Source: Ruegeria arenilitoris (lineage in GTDB: Bacteria > Pseudomonadota > Alphaproteobacteria > Rhodobacterales > Rhodobacteraceae). Taken from it: a stretch of 64,000 nt of DNA. The stretch spans positions 1-64,000 of the forward strand of contig NZ_WQCA01000003.1 of assembly GCF_013032445.1 (NCBI RefSeq). The letters are read 5' to 3'. This document shows, in pieces, positions 1 through 8,556 of the stretch. The stretch's first letter is position 1. The number at the start of each line of letters is the position of its first letter. Under the pieces are notes generated by a model that saw only the letters and a list, made by a program, of their open reading frames with translations, had not been told where the DNA came from and did no database searches. A program made the position numbers and the translations under genes.

Positions 1-275
1 CAGGTGGCTCAACAACCGCGTCGAGAATTCGCACCTGCCGTTTCGACGAAGCGAAAGCGCCATGCAGCGTTTCAGGCGCATGCGAAGTTTACAGAAATTT
101 GCCGCCGTCCATTCTTCCGTCTACAACCACTTCACTAGGAAAGATCGCTAGCCAACCGAGACACATTCAAGCTGACGCGCACCGCCGCTCTTGCCGAGTG
201 GCGCATGCTTGGTACTGCATAAAGGACAGCTTTACTGGCCTAGTTGATACTAGTTCGAATTTGTCTGACAGCACC
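1..275 (+). mobile_element. Insertion sequence remnant, left copy (transposase 3' end and right terminus)
   Basis: Positions 1-275 align along their whole length with 25160-25435. Read from position 2, the sequence encodes a transposase C-terminus containing NNRVENSHLPFRR and RMRSLQKFAAVHSS, a pattern I associate with IS6-family transposases of Rhodobacteraceae (recalled, not searched). A 1-nt deletion near 134 relative to the other copy shifts the frame, and a TAG follows at once, so it is a dead gene. The end TCTGACAGCACC (264-275) is shared with the other copy and is likely the right terminal repeat (GGTGCTGTCAGA inward). The window edge hides whatever lies to the left. The stretch 276-423 beyond it shows no gene that I can support. 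Confidence 0.72.
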
Positions 276-423
276 CCTTGTCGTCCGTCTGTAACTGGAT
301 TGCATGACTTGAATTGCCCGCTGAGTACGCAAAAGCGAAGCATAGCTTTGCGACATTTTTCAAAAGGTTTGTTCGATATTCTAAGATTATTCCACTTACT
401 GGAAAAAGTTGAATGCTAGTCGT

Positions 424-1689
424 TCAGCGTAACTGTGCCAATACATCTTCCGCGGCCCTTAACCCTTCTAGGTGTGCGCCACTGACCGAGCATTGTTGGT
501 TGGGATGCGTTGCTTCACCGGCGAAATGCACCCACTCGGCATGAGGCCGGCGTAGGACAGCGCGTTGGTTGTGGCCTCCTGGTCTGGCTCCAGCGTAAGA
601 ACCACGCACATAAGGTTCATTCCGCCAGGCGGTCGCGTACCCCTTGATGAAGTCCTTTCTGATAGCCGTACCAAAGAAGCCAACCAGAGTCTCGAGCGCG
701 TGCTCTATGGCACTTTCAGGTCCTGCGTTCTGCAAGTCTTTGGAAAAGCTTCCAGAGCTTTCAAAGCTGGTTAGACCGGTGTTTGAGATGTCGCAAAGAA
801 AACCGCCTCCGCGGGACACGCCCGAGGCGTCGGGCTCTAAGCGATATGTCAACCAAGTATCGGATTGCACAGGCAACACATTGGGTTGGAAAAGTAGCCC
901 CGCGTGATTGTAATCGCCCATTGTGACAAGCTCGAGCGCTGCCCGCCGGTCGGATCCGAGCGGGGGATCAAAGCGAATGATGTCTTCGGCTAGAACCCCA
1001 ACGGAAGCTGTTACGACTACGGTGCGAGCTTTAATGTTGCCCTTCGCCGTCGTTATGTGCACGCCATCCGCGAAAGATTTTATTTCTGTGACTGGTGTGT
1101 CCAGTCTGATTGGCAGACCCCGTGCAGTGCATGCAATGAGATGTCCAAACCCTTCACGGCAAAACCAGTCGTCACCGCCTTCCCAGGCACTGATGTCTCG
1201 CAACGATGTGTCCGGCAAATCTCTGGCAAGTGACAACGCAAATGTCATCGCTGCTGTAAAGGACCAAGGTCCTTTGTTTTCCCAAATATCAGCTAGGGAT
1301 CGATCTGTTGGAATTCCGGTGCTTGCCTCAATTTCTGCATCGATGCGCGCCGCCTCATTTATCGCGTCATGAATTTCATCGACTTCGTCCCAAAGAACAG
1401 CATCATCCTCTAAGCCATAAGTCATCGCGCTGTCCGGGGCCGCATAGAGATCAAGACCAAGTGCGAGACCCGGGGCTTTCAGAGCGTTTACATGTTCGGT
1501 GTGCATCCAGTGCGCACCCATGTCGAACGGAACACCAAAGATTTCCGTATCCGTGTGTGTACGCCCTCCAACGCGGTTGGATGCCTCGACGCAGACAACC
1601 GAGAGACCTGCCGATTTGAGGGCGCGAGTAGCCGAGATTCCCGCAGCTCCGGCGCCAACGACAACGACGTCAAAATCATGAGCACTCAA
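424..1689 (-). CDS. Flavin monoamine oxidase family protein
   Basis: 421-residue FAD-dependent amine oxidase. A Rossmann dinucleotide fold opens the protein (VVVVGAGAAGISA, about residues 8-20, followed by EASNRVGGRTHT), and the C-terminus has the family's FAD-contact segment (FAGEATHP near residue 390). The family oxidises amines to imines/aldehydes with release of H2O2. The MAO-type covalent-FAD cysteine motif is not evident; a Cys lies in QQCSVSG instead. It starts at TTG 1689, preceded by GGAGCG about 8 nt upstream; no in-frame ATG fits. It lies last in a minus-strand unit after the Rieske oxygenase gene (2077-3375) and a small gene (1817-2080), 127 bp apart. The substrate is unknown; context suggests an N-methylated amine or its demethylation product. 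Confidence 0.88.
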   Translation of the reverse strand: MSAHDFDVVVVGAGAAGISATRALKSAGLSVVCVEASNRVGGRTHTDTEIFGVPFDMGAHWMHTEHVNALKAPGLALGLDLYAAPDSAMTYGLEDDAVLWDEVDEIHDAINEAARIDAEIEASTGIPTDRSLADIWENKGPWSFTAAMTFALSLARDLPDTSLRDISAWEGGDDWFCREGFGHLIACTARGLPIRLDTPVTEIKSFADGVHITTAKGNIKARTVVVTASVGVLAEDIIRFDPPLGSDRRAALELVTMGDYNHAGLLFQPNVLPVQSDTWLTYRLEPDASGVSRGGGFLCDISNTGLTSFESSGSFSKDLQNAGPESAIEHALETLVGFFGTAIRKDFIKGYATAWRNEPYVRGSYAGARPGGHNQRAVLRRPHAEWVHFAGEATHPNQQCSVSGAHLEGLRAAEDVLAQLR

Positions 1690-1816
1690 TGATTTCGCTC
1701 CAACAAATAAAGTGACTTGAGAGACAATTTCCGGAGTGAGCTTCCGCTTCTTCGGTTTCTTGAGACCTTACAGGGTTCTGAATTGTCTAAGAATTTTGTC
1801 ATTTGCGCAGAAGCGG

Positions 1817-2080
1817 TCATGCGTTGATGCTTGAGCTTAATTCGCAAACAAATTTTGGAATTGAAACGCCCTCATATCTAGCCAAATCGAGCGGATCTTC
1901 CGTGTCAAACTTGCTGCACCTTCGGTATATTTCCAGCATCTCGGCAGAAAGCTTGCCGTTCTTAAAAAAATACATCGCTGCGGCATACCTTGTGGCGCCA
2001 GAATCAGGCGTTCCGATCGTCGTTGTCAGGAACTGCCTTTGAGTTTCTGCTTCCGACGTTTTGAAAACACCTTTAGTCAC
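1817..2080 (-). CDS. Small hypothetical protein coupled to the Rieske oxygenase
   Basis: 87 residues, start GTG 2080, which overlaps the TGA of the upstream Rieske gene by 4 bp (GTGA), so translation is probably coupled. I do not recognise the family. The protein is soluble, with an Ala/Tyr/Phe-rich middle (ATRYAAAMYFFKNGKLS) and two cysteines that do not form a ferredoxin or rubredoxin pattern, so it is not an obvious electron carrier. The tight overlap and the absence of a reductase gene nearby suggest a role in the function or stability of the oxygenase; this is inference only. Confidence 0.7.
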   Translation of the reverse strand: MTKGVFKTSEAETQRQFLTTTIGTPDSGATRYAAAMYFFKNGKLSAEMLEIYRRCSKFDTEDPLDLARYEGVSIPKFVCELSSSINA

Positions 2081-3375
2081 GATTTCGTCTCAGCCAACAA
2101 TTCATCATTCAACGAGGCAACTTCATCCTCTCCCGGCGTTACTTCAGAGTTATAGATGGGTAGTATTTTTCTCAAATGGTCGTGATGGGAGCGCACGCCG
2201 TACTCAAGATCAGAAAGATAGAAGCCCTCAAAAGCCTCTGAAGCCATGGCTTCGTTTGACCATATCGTAAGCTGAATATCTTCTTCCACTGTTTCTCGAT
2301 CAATCCGAGCGGCAAGGTACCGCGCCGCTTTTTGTTGGCGGTCTTCGTTTGGGTTTCGGTATGTTGCGCTTCGAAGGATGGACTTTTCTGTCGTGACTGG
2401 AAATTCCTGATAAAACAGGGTTGTCTCAGGCGTGACTGCTATTACTGCATTCGGAAAAATGCCGTAGTAGAGCCAAGTTTTGTGCAAATGCTCAGGTAGG
2501 TGAGGCTGTGGCTTTGTGAATTTCTTGTAATTGCGAACAGCCCACCTTCGGCCCTTCGTCGGAGTGAATTTTCCATCGGAGCGTGAGATGCCATCGACAT
2601 ATGGTTCGTCTGCATAAGTCGAGCCATATAAGTCCTGAAGGGCAGGGTGCGCGAGAGGGACATGATATCCTTCGTTGTCGACATCTCTGATTGATTTCCA
2701 GTTTACCGGAGTTTCCTCCGTCCATATTCCGTCCGTCGGAACATGTTCGGCCATTTTGTAGGCAGAGATTTCCTGTTCAATCGGGGCAAGAAGTTCCGCT
2801 ACCGATGGCTGGGGGCCGGGTTTGAATCGGATAAAGACAAAGCCCTGCCAGATTTCCATTTCGATTTCTTTCAGGCCAAACTCGTGCTTGTCGAGATCGG
2901 GGAAGGACTCGGGGCGGGCGGCGCCACGCAGTGTTCCATCAAGATTGTAAACCCAGCCGTGAAATGGGCAGACCAGAGCGTTCGCACATTTTCCTTGTTC
3001 TTTGGACACGAGCCGAGAACCGCGATGACGACAAACGTTTAGAAACGCGCGGATGTCCGAATTGTTAGCTTTCAAAATCAGAGCGCGTTCGCCGCACATA
3101 TCAAAACACAGGAAACTACCGGGTTCCGGAATATCCGAAATATGGCAGGCGATTTGCCAGTGAGTTTTGAAGAGTTCGCTCTTCTCTAGCTCAAGAAGAG
3201 CAGCGCTGTGGTAGCACCACCCGGGCAGCCCGCGCCGGTCCCAATTTGCGGGAATTTCGGTATTTCTGGCTTCGTCGCGCATCTGTGCAATCCGCTTAAT
3301 TTTGACTTGGTCAGTCAGTGTTTCAACTGGGTAGGCGAGTTCAAGCATACAGTCTTGAATGTTCAACTTGACCAA
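2077..3375 (-). CDS. Rieske non-heme iron oxygenase, alpha subunit (betaine/N-methylamine type)
   Basis: 432 residues. The Rieske [2Fe-2S] ligands are visible as C115-R-H117 and C136-P-F-H139 (CRHRG...CPFHGW). The catalytic domain has NWKSIRDVDNEGYHVPLAHP, with H238 and H243 as mononuclear iron ligands and the bridging Asp before them. This arrangement resembles the stachydrine, glycine-betaine and carnitine oxygenases that remove N-methyl groups by hydroxylation (established for GbcA, Stc2 and CntA; transferred here by resemblance). No cognate ferredoxin reductase gene is seen nearby. The start is TTG 3375; ATG 3348 is an alternative. First gene of a minus-strand operon, divergent from the ABC importer, with a TetR-type palindrome at 3436-3449 upstream. 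Confidence 0.92.
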   Translation of the reverse strand: MVKLNIQDCMLELAYPVETLTDQVKIKRIAQMRDEARNTEIPANWDRRGLPGWCYHSAALLELEKSELFKTHWQIACHISDIPEPGSFLCFDMCGERALILKANNSDIRAFLNVCRHRGSRLVSKEQGKCANALVCPFHGWVYNLDGTLRGAARPESFPDLDKHEFGLKEIEMEIWQGFVFIRFKPGPQPSVAELLAPIEQEISAYKMAEHVPTDGIWTEETPVNWKSIRDVDNEGYHVPLAHPALQDLYGSTYADEPYVDGISRSDGKFTPTKGRRWAVRNYKKFTKPQPHLPEHLHKTWLYYGIFPNAVIAVTPETTLFYQEFPVTTEKSILRSATYRNPNEDRQQKAARYLAARIDRETVEEDIQLTIWSNEAMASEAFEGFYLSDLEYGVRSHHDHLRKILPIYNSEVTPGEDEVASLNDELLAETKS

Positions 3376-3435
3376 CCACCCTTCAAGTAACTGTAGGTTT
3401 CGCTCAGTTTGGGTTGTGCGTCAACATTTTCTGAC

Positions 3436-3449
3436 TGAATGATCATTCA
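3436..3449. promoter_or_regulatory. Perfect palindromic operator TGAATGATCATTCA (site 1)
   Basis: Perfect 14-bp palindrome 60 bp before the Rieske oxygenase start. The same sequence recurs at 11084-11097, a one-base variant at 21681-21694, and a degenerate copy at 3602-3615. Length and symmetry suit a dimeric TetR repressor, and three BetI-like repressors are encoded in this island. Assignment to the paralogous repressors at 7900 and 21787 is inference. Confidence 0.72.
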
Positions 3450-3569
3450 AAAAGAGATTCGAGATAAATCTCAAAGTCGTTTTGACATAGTCATTTTCAC
3501 TGTATTTGCCTAAGTTTTGTACAGTTCTAACTGTTTGCGGGGATTTGATCAAAATTTTCTCGGCTGCGC

Positions 3570-3598
3570 TTGACAGTGAAGATTTCATCAGACTACCG
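3570..3598 (+). promoter_or_regulatory. Candidate sigma-70 promoter for the ABC importer operon
   Basis: TTGACA at 3570-3575 followed, after 17-18 bp, by a weak -10 (CTACCG or TACCGT). The predicted start point falls on the operator-like site at 3602-3615, the position expected for repression by a TetR protein. The -10 match is poor, so this is tentative. The 381 bp between the two divergent operons hold this promoter, two operator-like sites and a leader hairpin; no gene is visible. Confidence 0.4.
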
Positions 3599-3601
3599 TT
3601 C

Positions 3602-3615
3602 TGAATGACCAGTCA
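3602..3615. promoter_or_regulatory. Degenerate copy of the palindromic operator (site 2)
   Basis: TGAATGACCAGTCA keeps the left half of TGAATGATCATTCA exactly and differs at two bases in the right half. It sits just downstream of the candidate promoter at 3570-3598, 142 bp before the solute-binding protein gene, so the divergent Rieske and transporter operons may each have their own operator. Confidence 0.5.
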
Positions 3616-3653
3616 GATAAAAGTATGACGGCTGGAGGAGGATGGGGTGCATA

Positions 3654-3685
3654 ATGATCGCGCCCGCGACGTAGGGCGCGATCAT
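3654..3685 (+). promoter_or_regulatory. Leader hairpin with a perfect 12-bp stem
   Basis: ATGATCGCGCCC (3654-3665) pairs perfectly with GGGCGCGATCAT (3674-3685) around an 8-nt loop. It lies in the presumed 5' untranslated leader of the transporter operon, ending 71 nt before the ATG at 3757. No U-run follows, so a simple intrinsic terminator is unlikely. An mRNA-stabilising or regulatory leader structure, or a DNA operator, are the alternatives. Confidence 0.6.
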
Positions 3686-3756
3686 TCGAAATAGTGTCTA
3701 GCAGACAAGGCAAGCGAAATTGCTGCAGCCACCACTCAGGGAGAGGAAGCGAAATC

Positions 3757-4866
3757 ATGAGCTCAATCAGGAAAGTTGCCGGGATTACAGTTTTAGCAGT
3801 GACGGCTACTGCAATTTCGGGATCGGCATTCGCGCAAGAGCGTGTGCTGAAGGTTACGAATTGGGGAGAGTACATCGCTGAAGACACAATTTCGAACTTC
3901 GAAAAAGAATACGGCATCAAGGTCATTTATGATCCGTATGACTCTGCCGAAGCAATCGATGCTAAGTTGTTGGCAGGAAACAGCGGGTATGACGTTGTCA
4001 GCCATGCCGGCAGTGATACAGCTCGGCTGATTAAGGCGGGTATCGTCGCTCCGCTTGATATGTCGAAGCTCGATAACATTAAGCACATTGATCCGGCCAT
4101 TTTGGAACAGCTGGCCAGCGAGTGGGATCCAGGCAACCAGCACTTCATTCCGTATATGTGGGGAACGCACGGGGTCACATACAACGAAGAATTGGTGAAA
4201 GAGACTTATCCTGACGCCCCTATCGGATCGATGGATATGGTGTTCGACCCTGTGCACATGAAAGAGCTGTCCAAGTGTGGCGTTTCCTTCTTGGATTCCC
4301 CGGGCGACATCATTCCAATGGCTTTGGCGCATATGGGTTTGGATGCGAACTCCACAAACAAGGAAGACTACGAGAAAGTTGGCGAGATGCTGGCGGAAAT
4401 TAGGCCGTACATCAAAACCTTCGATAACTATGCGTATCAGCGGATGCCTCAGAAAGAGTTCTGTGTCTCAACCACTTGGGGCCCGGATGGTCTTCTTGCG
4501 ATGTCCGGTGCAGCTGAAGCCGATACTGGAGTTGTGCTAGACTTCTTTTTGCCTGAAGGTGATCGCACAGCACAGCTGTGGATTGATGGATGGCTGATCC
4601 CGCAAGACGCTGCCAACAAGGAAGACGCACATCTTTTCCTCAACTACATGATGCGACCCGAGGTTGGAGCCAATGATAGTAACTTCACTTGGTATGCGAC
4701 TGCTAACTTGACGGCCAAACCAATGGTTGATGAAGCTGTCACGTCCAGCCCGGCCGCTTTCCCGACATCGGATCAGGTTGCCAAGATGTATACGACTGCC
4801 GTTCTTCCTCCCAAGGTCGAGCGTTTGCAGACGCGCACCTGGACTGACTTCAAGGCTGGAAATTGA
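3757..4866 (+). CDS. Periplasmic solute-binding protein of a polyamine-type ABC importer
   Basis: 369 residues from ATG 3757, chosen over an upstream ATG (3694) because it follows a strong Shine-Dalgarno (GGGAGAGGAA) and opens directly with a signal peptide: MSSIRKV, a hydrophobic core, then AFA before QERVLKVTNWGEY. The mature protein has the PotD/PotF pattern (VTNWGEYI near the N-terminus, YDVVSHAGSD, WIDGWLIPQDAANKEDAHLFLNYMM). The family binds spermidine, putrescine and other cationic amines; the ligand here cannot be read from sequence. First gene of the operon with the ATPase, two permeases and a TetR gene. A stable hairpin follows it. Confidence 0.9.
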   Translation: MSSIRKVAGITVLAVTATAISGSAFAQERVLKVTNWGEYIAEDTISNFEKEYGIKVIYDPYDSAEAIDAKLLAGNSGYDVVSHAGSDTARLIKAGIVAPLDMSKLDNIKHIDPAILEQLASEWDPGNQHFIPYMWGTHGVTYNEELVKETYPDAPIGSMDMVFDPVHMKELSKCGVSFLDSPGDIIPMALAHMGLDANSTNKEDYEKVGEMLAEIRPYIKTFDNYAYQRMPQKEFCVSTTWGPDGLLAMSGAAEADTGVVLDFFLPEGDRTAQLWIDGWLIPQDAANKEDAHLFLNYMMRPEVGANDSNFTWYATANLTAKPMVDEAVTSSPAAFPTSDQVAKMYTTAVLPPKVERLQTRTWTDFKAGN

Positions 4867-4883
4867 TCCACTCACACTGGCAA

Positions 4884-4918
4884 GTGCAGTAGCGGTTCTC
4901 ACCGGATCGCTACTGCAC
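4884..4918 (+). promoter_or_regulatory. Intercistronic hairpin after the binding-protein gene
   Basis: GTGCAGTAGCG (4884-4894) pairs perfectly with CGCTACTGCAC (4908-4918), 13-nt loop. It lies between the binding-protein gene and the ATPase gene and has no U-run. Such hairpins commonly protect the binding-protein mRNA and lower expression of the downstream membrane components; that role is inferred from position. Confidence 0.6.
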
Positions 4919-4953
4919 CCTCCAATCCATACTGGCAGACTGCGAGGCCCAAA

Positions 4954-6096
4954 TTGACTGTTTCCACAACTGTCAGTGCAGCACCTTGGCTTGAGCAAAA
5001 AGAGCAGCAACCCTTGGTTCAAATCAGAGGTGTGACCAAGAAATACGGCGAAGTGACTGCCGTTGATAACGTCGATCTTGATATCTACAAGGGAGAGTTG
5101 TTCTGCCTTCTGGGAGGATCGGGATGCGGAAAGTCTACACTGCTTCGAATGCTCGCTGGGTTTGAGGATTTGAACGCGGGCTCAATTACGATCGACGGTG
5201 TTGATATGGCCGATGTGCCCGCCTACGAACGTCCGACTAATATGATGTTCCAAAGCTATGCGTTGTTCCCGCATATGACGGTCGAAAAAAATGTGGCATT
5301 CGGGTTGGAGCAGGACCATGTCCCCAAGTTCGACATAGCTGACAGGGTTCACGACATCCTTAAGCTCGTTGAGCTGGAAGATTTCAAAAAGAGAAAACCC
5401 AAGCAATTGTCTGGCGGACAACGTCAGCGGGTCGCGTTGGCGCGGGCCTTAGTCAAACGCCCCAAGCTGCTGCTCTTGGATGAACCGTTGGCTGCGCTTG
5501 ACAAAAAACTGCGTAAACAAACGCAGTTTGAGCTCGCAAACATTCAGGACAAGGTCGGTGTCACGTTCATCGTTGTGACCCACGATCAGGAAGAAGCAAT
5601 GACCTTGTCCTCGAGAATGGCTGTCATGGACGCGGGTCGTTTCAAGCAGATTGGCACGCCAACAGAGATCTATGAGTTCCCTGAATCCCGCTTTGTCGCC
5701 GATTTTATCGGATCAGCAAATATTTTTGAGGGCAGGGTAACCGAGGACGGGGCGGATCATGTTCGGGTCGAAACCGCGTTCTGCGAAGTCTTTATCGATC
5801 ACGGTCATTCAGTGAAGGTTGGCAGCAAAATCTGGGTCGCATTGAGGCCCGAGAAAATTCGACTTGAGAAGTCGGATGTGGCCCCTGAAGGCTCTAATCA
5901 GACATCGGCGGTCATCGACGACGTTGGCTATTTGGGAGAGACATCTATCTACAAGGTAAGGCTTCCCAATGACGAAGTCTTCGACGTCACCATGCCCAAT
6001 CAATCTCGTCCGACGCATGCCACACAGCGAATAACTTGGGAAGACAAGGTGAATATTAGCTGGGATCCGTCTAGCGCCATGTTGCTCCACTCATGA
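4954..6096 (+). CDS. ABC transporter ATP-binding protein, PotA/PotG-like
   Basis: 380 residues from TTG 4954 (GAGG 6 nt upstream; no ATG in frame before the nucleotide-binding domain). Walker A GGSGCGKS (54-61), signature LSGGQRQRVALARAL, Walker B LLLLDEPLAALD and H-loop VTHDQEEAM are all intact. A C-terminal TOBE-like regulatory domain of about 130 residues follows (VALRPEKIRLEKS). It energises import by the permeases encoded next; it ends in an ATGA overlap with the first permease gene. Many such systems look alike, so no symbol is given. Confidence 0.94.
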   Translation: MTVSTTVSAAPWLEQKEQQPLVQIRGVTKKYGEVTAVDNVDLDIYKGELFCLLGGSGCGKSTLLRMLAGFEDLNAGSITIDGVDMADVPAYERPTNMMFQSYALFPHMTVEKNVAFGLEQDHVPKFDIADRVHDILKLVELEDFKKRKPKQLSGGQRQRVALARALVKRPKLLLLDEPLAALDKKLRKQTQFELANIQDKVGVTFIVVTHDQEEAMTLSSRMAVMDAGRFKQIGTPTEIYEFPESRFVADFIGSANIFEGRVTEDGADHVRVETAFCEVFIDHGHSVKVGSKIWVALRPEKIRLEKSDVAPEGSNQTSAVIDDVGYLGETSIYKVRLPNDEVFDVTMPNQSRPTHATQRITWEDKVNISWDPSSAMLLHS

Positions 6097-7055
6097 CCGA
6101 TTTCACGGAGGATATCTCCGAACCGCTTGCGGTTGAACGACAGCCCATGCTCCGTTTGGTGATGCGGCGCATACAAAATAGGTGGCGTCAGATCGTTACC
6201 GTTGTGCCGTTCCTCTGGCTGCTCGTTTTCTTTCTAGCGCCGTTCTTTATTGTCGCCAAAATAAGCTTGGCCGAACTGGCGATTGCAAGCCCTCCATTCA
6301 CTAGTTTGATTGAGTGGACGGGCGACGGGATCATGACGATCCGTCTGGTGTTCGACAATTTTATCTACATCTGGGAAGACAGCCTATACTTTGATACTTA
6401 CGTCAATTCTCTCAAAATTTCAGTGACCTCCACGTTCTTGTGTCTCTTATTTGGTTACCCCATCGCCTACGCAATTGTACGATCGGGACCAGTCGCGAAG
6501 CCGCTATTGTTGTTTGCTATTATTCTTCCGTTTTGGACGTCCTTCTTATTGCGTGTCTACTCATGGATGGGCCTGCTTGCGGATCAAGGCACGATCAACA
6601 ATCTTCTGATAGCGCTGGGTATAATCGACGAGCCAATCCGCATGCTGTACACGGAATTCGCCGTCTATATCGGGATCGTCTATACCTATATGCCATTCAT
6701 GATCCTGCCGCTCTACGCGAATATGGAGAAGTTGGACAACAGTCTGAACGAAGCGGCTGCCGATCTTGGGTCCCGGCCAACGAACACGTTTTTCAAAATT
6801 ACTTTGCCGCTGACGATGCCCGGTATTGTCGCTGGTTCACTGTTGGTCTTCATCCCTGCGACCGGGGAGTACGTTATCCCCGATCTGTTGGGGGGCGGAA
6901 ACGTGCAAATGATTGGTCGCGTTCTCTACAACGAATTTTCTAGAAACAGTGACTGGCCTGTCGCTGCCGCTGTGGCGATTGTTCTGCTGTTCATTCTGGT
7001 GCTCCCCATCATGGTTTTTCAGCACTACCAAGGCAAAGCATCGGAGGAGCAATAA
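6093..7055 (+). CDS. ABC transporter permease, PotB/PotH-like
   Basis: 320 residues, inner-membrane protein with about six transmembrane segments; the first is VTVVPFLWLLVFFLAPFFIV near residue 40. The cytoplasmic EAA loop (LNEAAADLGSRPTNTFFKITLPLTMPG, residues about 225-250) that contacts the ATPase is conserved. The start ATG overlaps the stop of the ATPase gene by 4 bp, and the stop codon directly abuts the next ATG (TAAATG). This indicates a tightly coupled operon. Confidence 0.92.
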   Translation: MTDFTEDISEPLAVERQPMLRLVMRRIQNRWRQIVTVVPFLWLLVFFLAPFFIVAKISLAELAIASPPFTSLIEWTGDGIMTIRLVFDNFIYIWEDSLYFDTYVNSLKISVTSTFLCLLFGYPIAYAIVRSGPVAKPLLLFAIILPFWTSFLLRVYSWMGLLADQGTINNLLIALGIIDEPIRMLYTEFAVYIGIVYTYMPFMILPLYANMEKLDNSLNEAAADLGSRPTNTFFKITLPLTMPGIVAGSLLVFIPATGEYVIPDLLGGGNVQMIGRVLYNEFSRNSDWPVAAAVAIVLLFILVLPIMVFQHYQGKASEEQ

Positions 7056-7898
7056 ATGTACGGTAAACGCTCCCGCTTTTTAACCATTATGCTGACCTTG
7101 GGATTGGCATTCTTTTACATCCCGATGATCCTGTTGGTCATTTACTCATTCAACTACTCCAAACTCGTTCCTGTTTGGGGAGGATGGTCCTTGCGTTGGT
7201 ACAAAGAGCTCTTCCAATCTGCCGAAGTCTGGAGTGCTGTTTCACTCAGTCTTCAGATTGCTGTTGTGAACGCGACTTTTGCGACAGCGCTCGGCACATT
7301 GGCAGGACTGGCTATGGTGCGCTTTGGGCGGTTCAAGGGGCGGACGTTGTTCGGTGGAATGTTGGTCGCTCCTTTGGTGATGCCCGAAGTGATAACCGGA
7401 TTGTCCTTGTTGGTTTTCTTTATTTCCCTGAACCAACTGATCGGATGGCCGGCAGAACGTGGTTTTGCGACGATTACGATCGCGCATATTACCTTTTCAA
7501 TGGCTTACGTGGCGGTGACAATTCAGGCGCGTTTGACTGGCGTTGGGCAAACTTTGGAAGAAGCGGCTGCCGATCTTGGAGCAAAACCGTTCAAAGTTCT
7601 GACAGCCATCACGATCCCACAGCTGACACCAGCCCTTATTTCCGGCTGGCTATTGGCGTTTACTCTGTCTCTCGATGACCTGGTCATAGCAAGTTTTGTT
7701 ACTGGACCAGGCGCAAATACCTTGCCAATTTTGATCTTTTCGCGCATTCGACTAGGCCTCAGGCCGGATATTAACGCGCTGGCGACCATCATGATCCTTG
7801 TGATCGCCATTTGTGTCGCTATCGCAGCTATTGTTATGTTCCGGCAACAAAGGGCGGATTTGCTGGACAGGCAAATGGCTGAACGAGAGGAGAGTTAA
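7056..7898 (+). CDS. ABC transporter permease, PotC/PotI-like
   Basis: 280 residues with about six transmembrane segments (first near residues 9-30) and an EAA loop (LEEAAADLGAKPFKVLTAITIPQ, about residues 168-190). It pairs with the upstream permease to form the membrane channel. The EAA loops of the two permeases share the EAAADLG core, usual for partner permeases. It is followed within 1 bp by the TetR gene, so transporter and regulator are probably cotranscribed. Confidence 0.92.
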   Translation: MYGKRSRFLTIMLTLGLAFFYIPMILLVIYSFNYSKLVPVWGGWSLRWYKELFQSAEVWSAVSLSLQIAVVNATFATALGTLAGLAMVRFGRFKGRTLFGGMLVAPLVMPEVITGLSLLVFFISLNQLIGWPAERGFATITIAHITFSMAYVAVTIQARLTGVGQTLEEAAADLGAKPFKVLTAITIPQLTPALISGWLLAFTLSLDDLVIASFVTGPGANTLPILIFSRIRLGLRPDINALATIMILVIAICVAIAAIVMFRQQRADLLDRQMAEREES

Positions 7899-7899
7899 A

Positions 7900-8532
7900 T
7901 TGGAGACGCATGAGCTTCAGAAAAAACGACGCACCGAACCTCCTGAAGTTCGTCGCTTGCAGTTGATAATGGCGGCCATCGACTCGATCTCAAAGCGTGG
8001 ATTTTCTGACACGACGCTTAAACATGTGACCGAAACTGCCAATCTGTCCCATGGCGTTGTGAACTATCACTTCGACAGCAAGGAAGCACTGTATGACGCT
8101 GCGCTGGGTTTCCTTGCACAAGAACACTATGAGAATTGGCTAAAATCTTACGACGCCGCGAAACCTACAGCCGCACATAGGCTGGCTGCCATCATTCGAG
8201 CGGATTTTGACAAAAGCATCTGCACCCACAAGCGCTTGGCTGTCTGGTTTGCTTTCTGGGGTCAAGCGAAGTATCGTCCCAATTATCTGAAAATACATAA
8301 TAAATATGACAACGAAAGATACGATCGAATTCTGCAACTGTGTGGTGAATTGATCGCCGATGGTGGTTACGACGATCTCGATCCGGAAAAAACAGCCCGG
8401 GCTGTAGAGGCGATGTCTGATGGGGCCTGGCTCAGCTTGATGTTGTATCCCAAAGTGGCCGATCGCCGGGAATTCAGGGATGTTTGCATGCTTTCGCTGT
8501 CGCGGTTTTTTCCAAAACACTTTCCGGTTTGA
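7900..8532 (+). CDS. TetR/AcrR family repressor, BetI-like (repressor 1)
   Basis: 210 residues from TTG 7900, one base after the permease stop and preceded by GAGAGGAGAG; a start at 7813 would lie inside the permease gene. The N-terminal helix-turn-helix is clear (TTLKHVTETANLSHGVVNYHFDSKEALYDAA), followed by a BetI-type ligand domain (KRLAVWFAFWGQAKYRP). It resembles the repressor at 21787 closely along its length, including ADGGYDD versus EDGGYDD and FPKHF versus YPDHF. The two may recognise the same palindromes at 3436, 11084 and 21681. Confidence 0.9.
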   Translation: METHELQKKRRTEPPEVRRLQLIMAAIDSISKRGFSDTTLKHVTETANLSHGVVNYHFDSKEALYDAALGFLAQEHYENWLKSYDAAKPTAAHRLAAIIRADFDKSICTHKRLAVWFAFWGQAKYRPNYLKIHNKYDNERYDRILQLCGELIADGGYDDLDPEKTARAVEAMSDGAWLSLMLYPKVADRREFRDVCMLSLSRFFPKHFPV

Positions 8533-8556
8533 AATACAGCACCGAACAATAATGCA

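Noticed and set aside
99..419. Open frame on the plus strand at the left edge
   Set aside because: It runs in the wrong register across the IS remnant and has no protein-like character.
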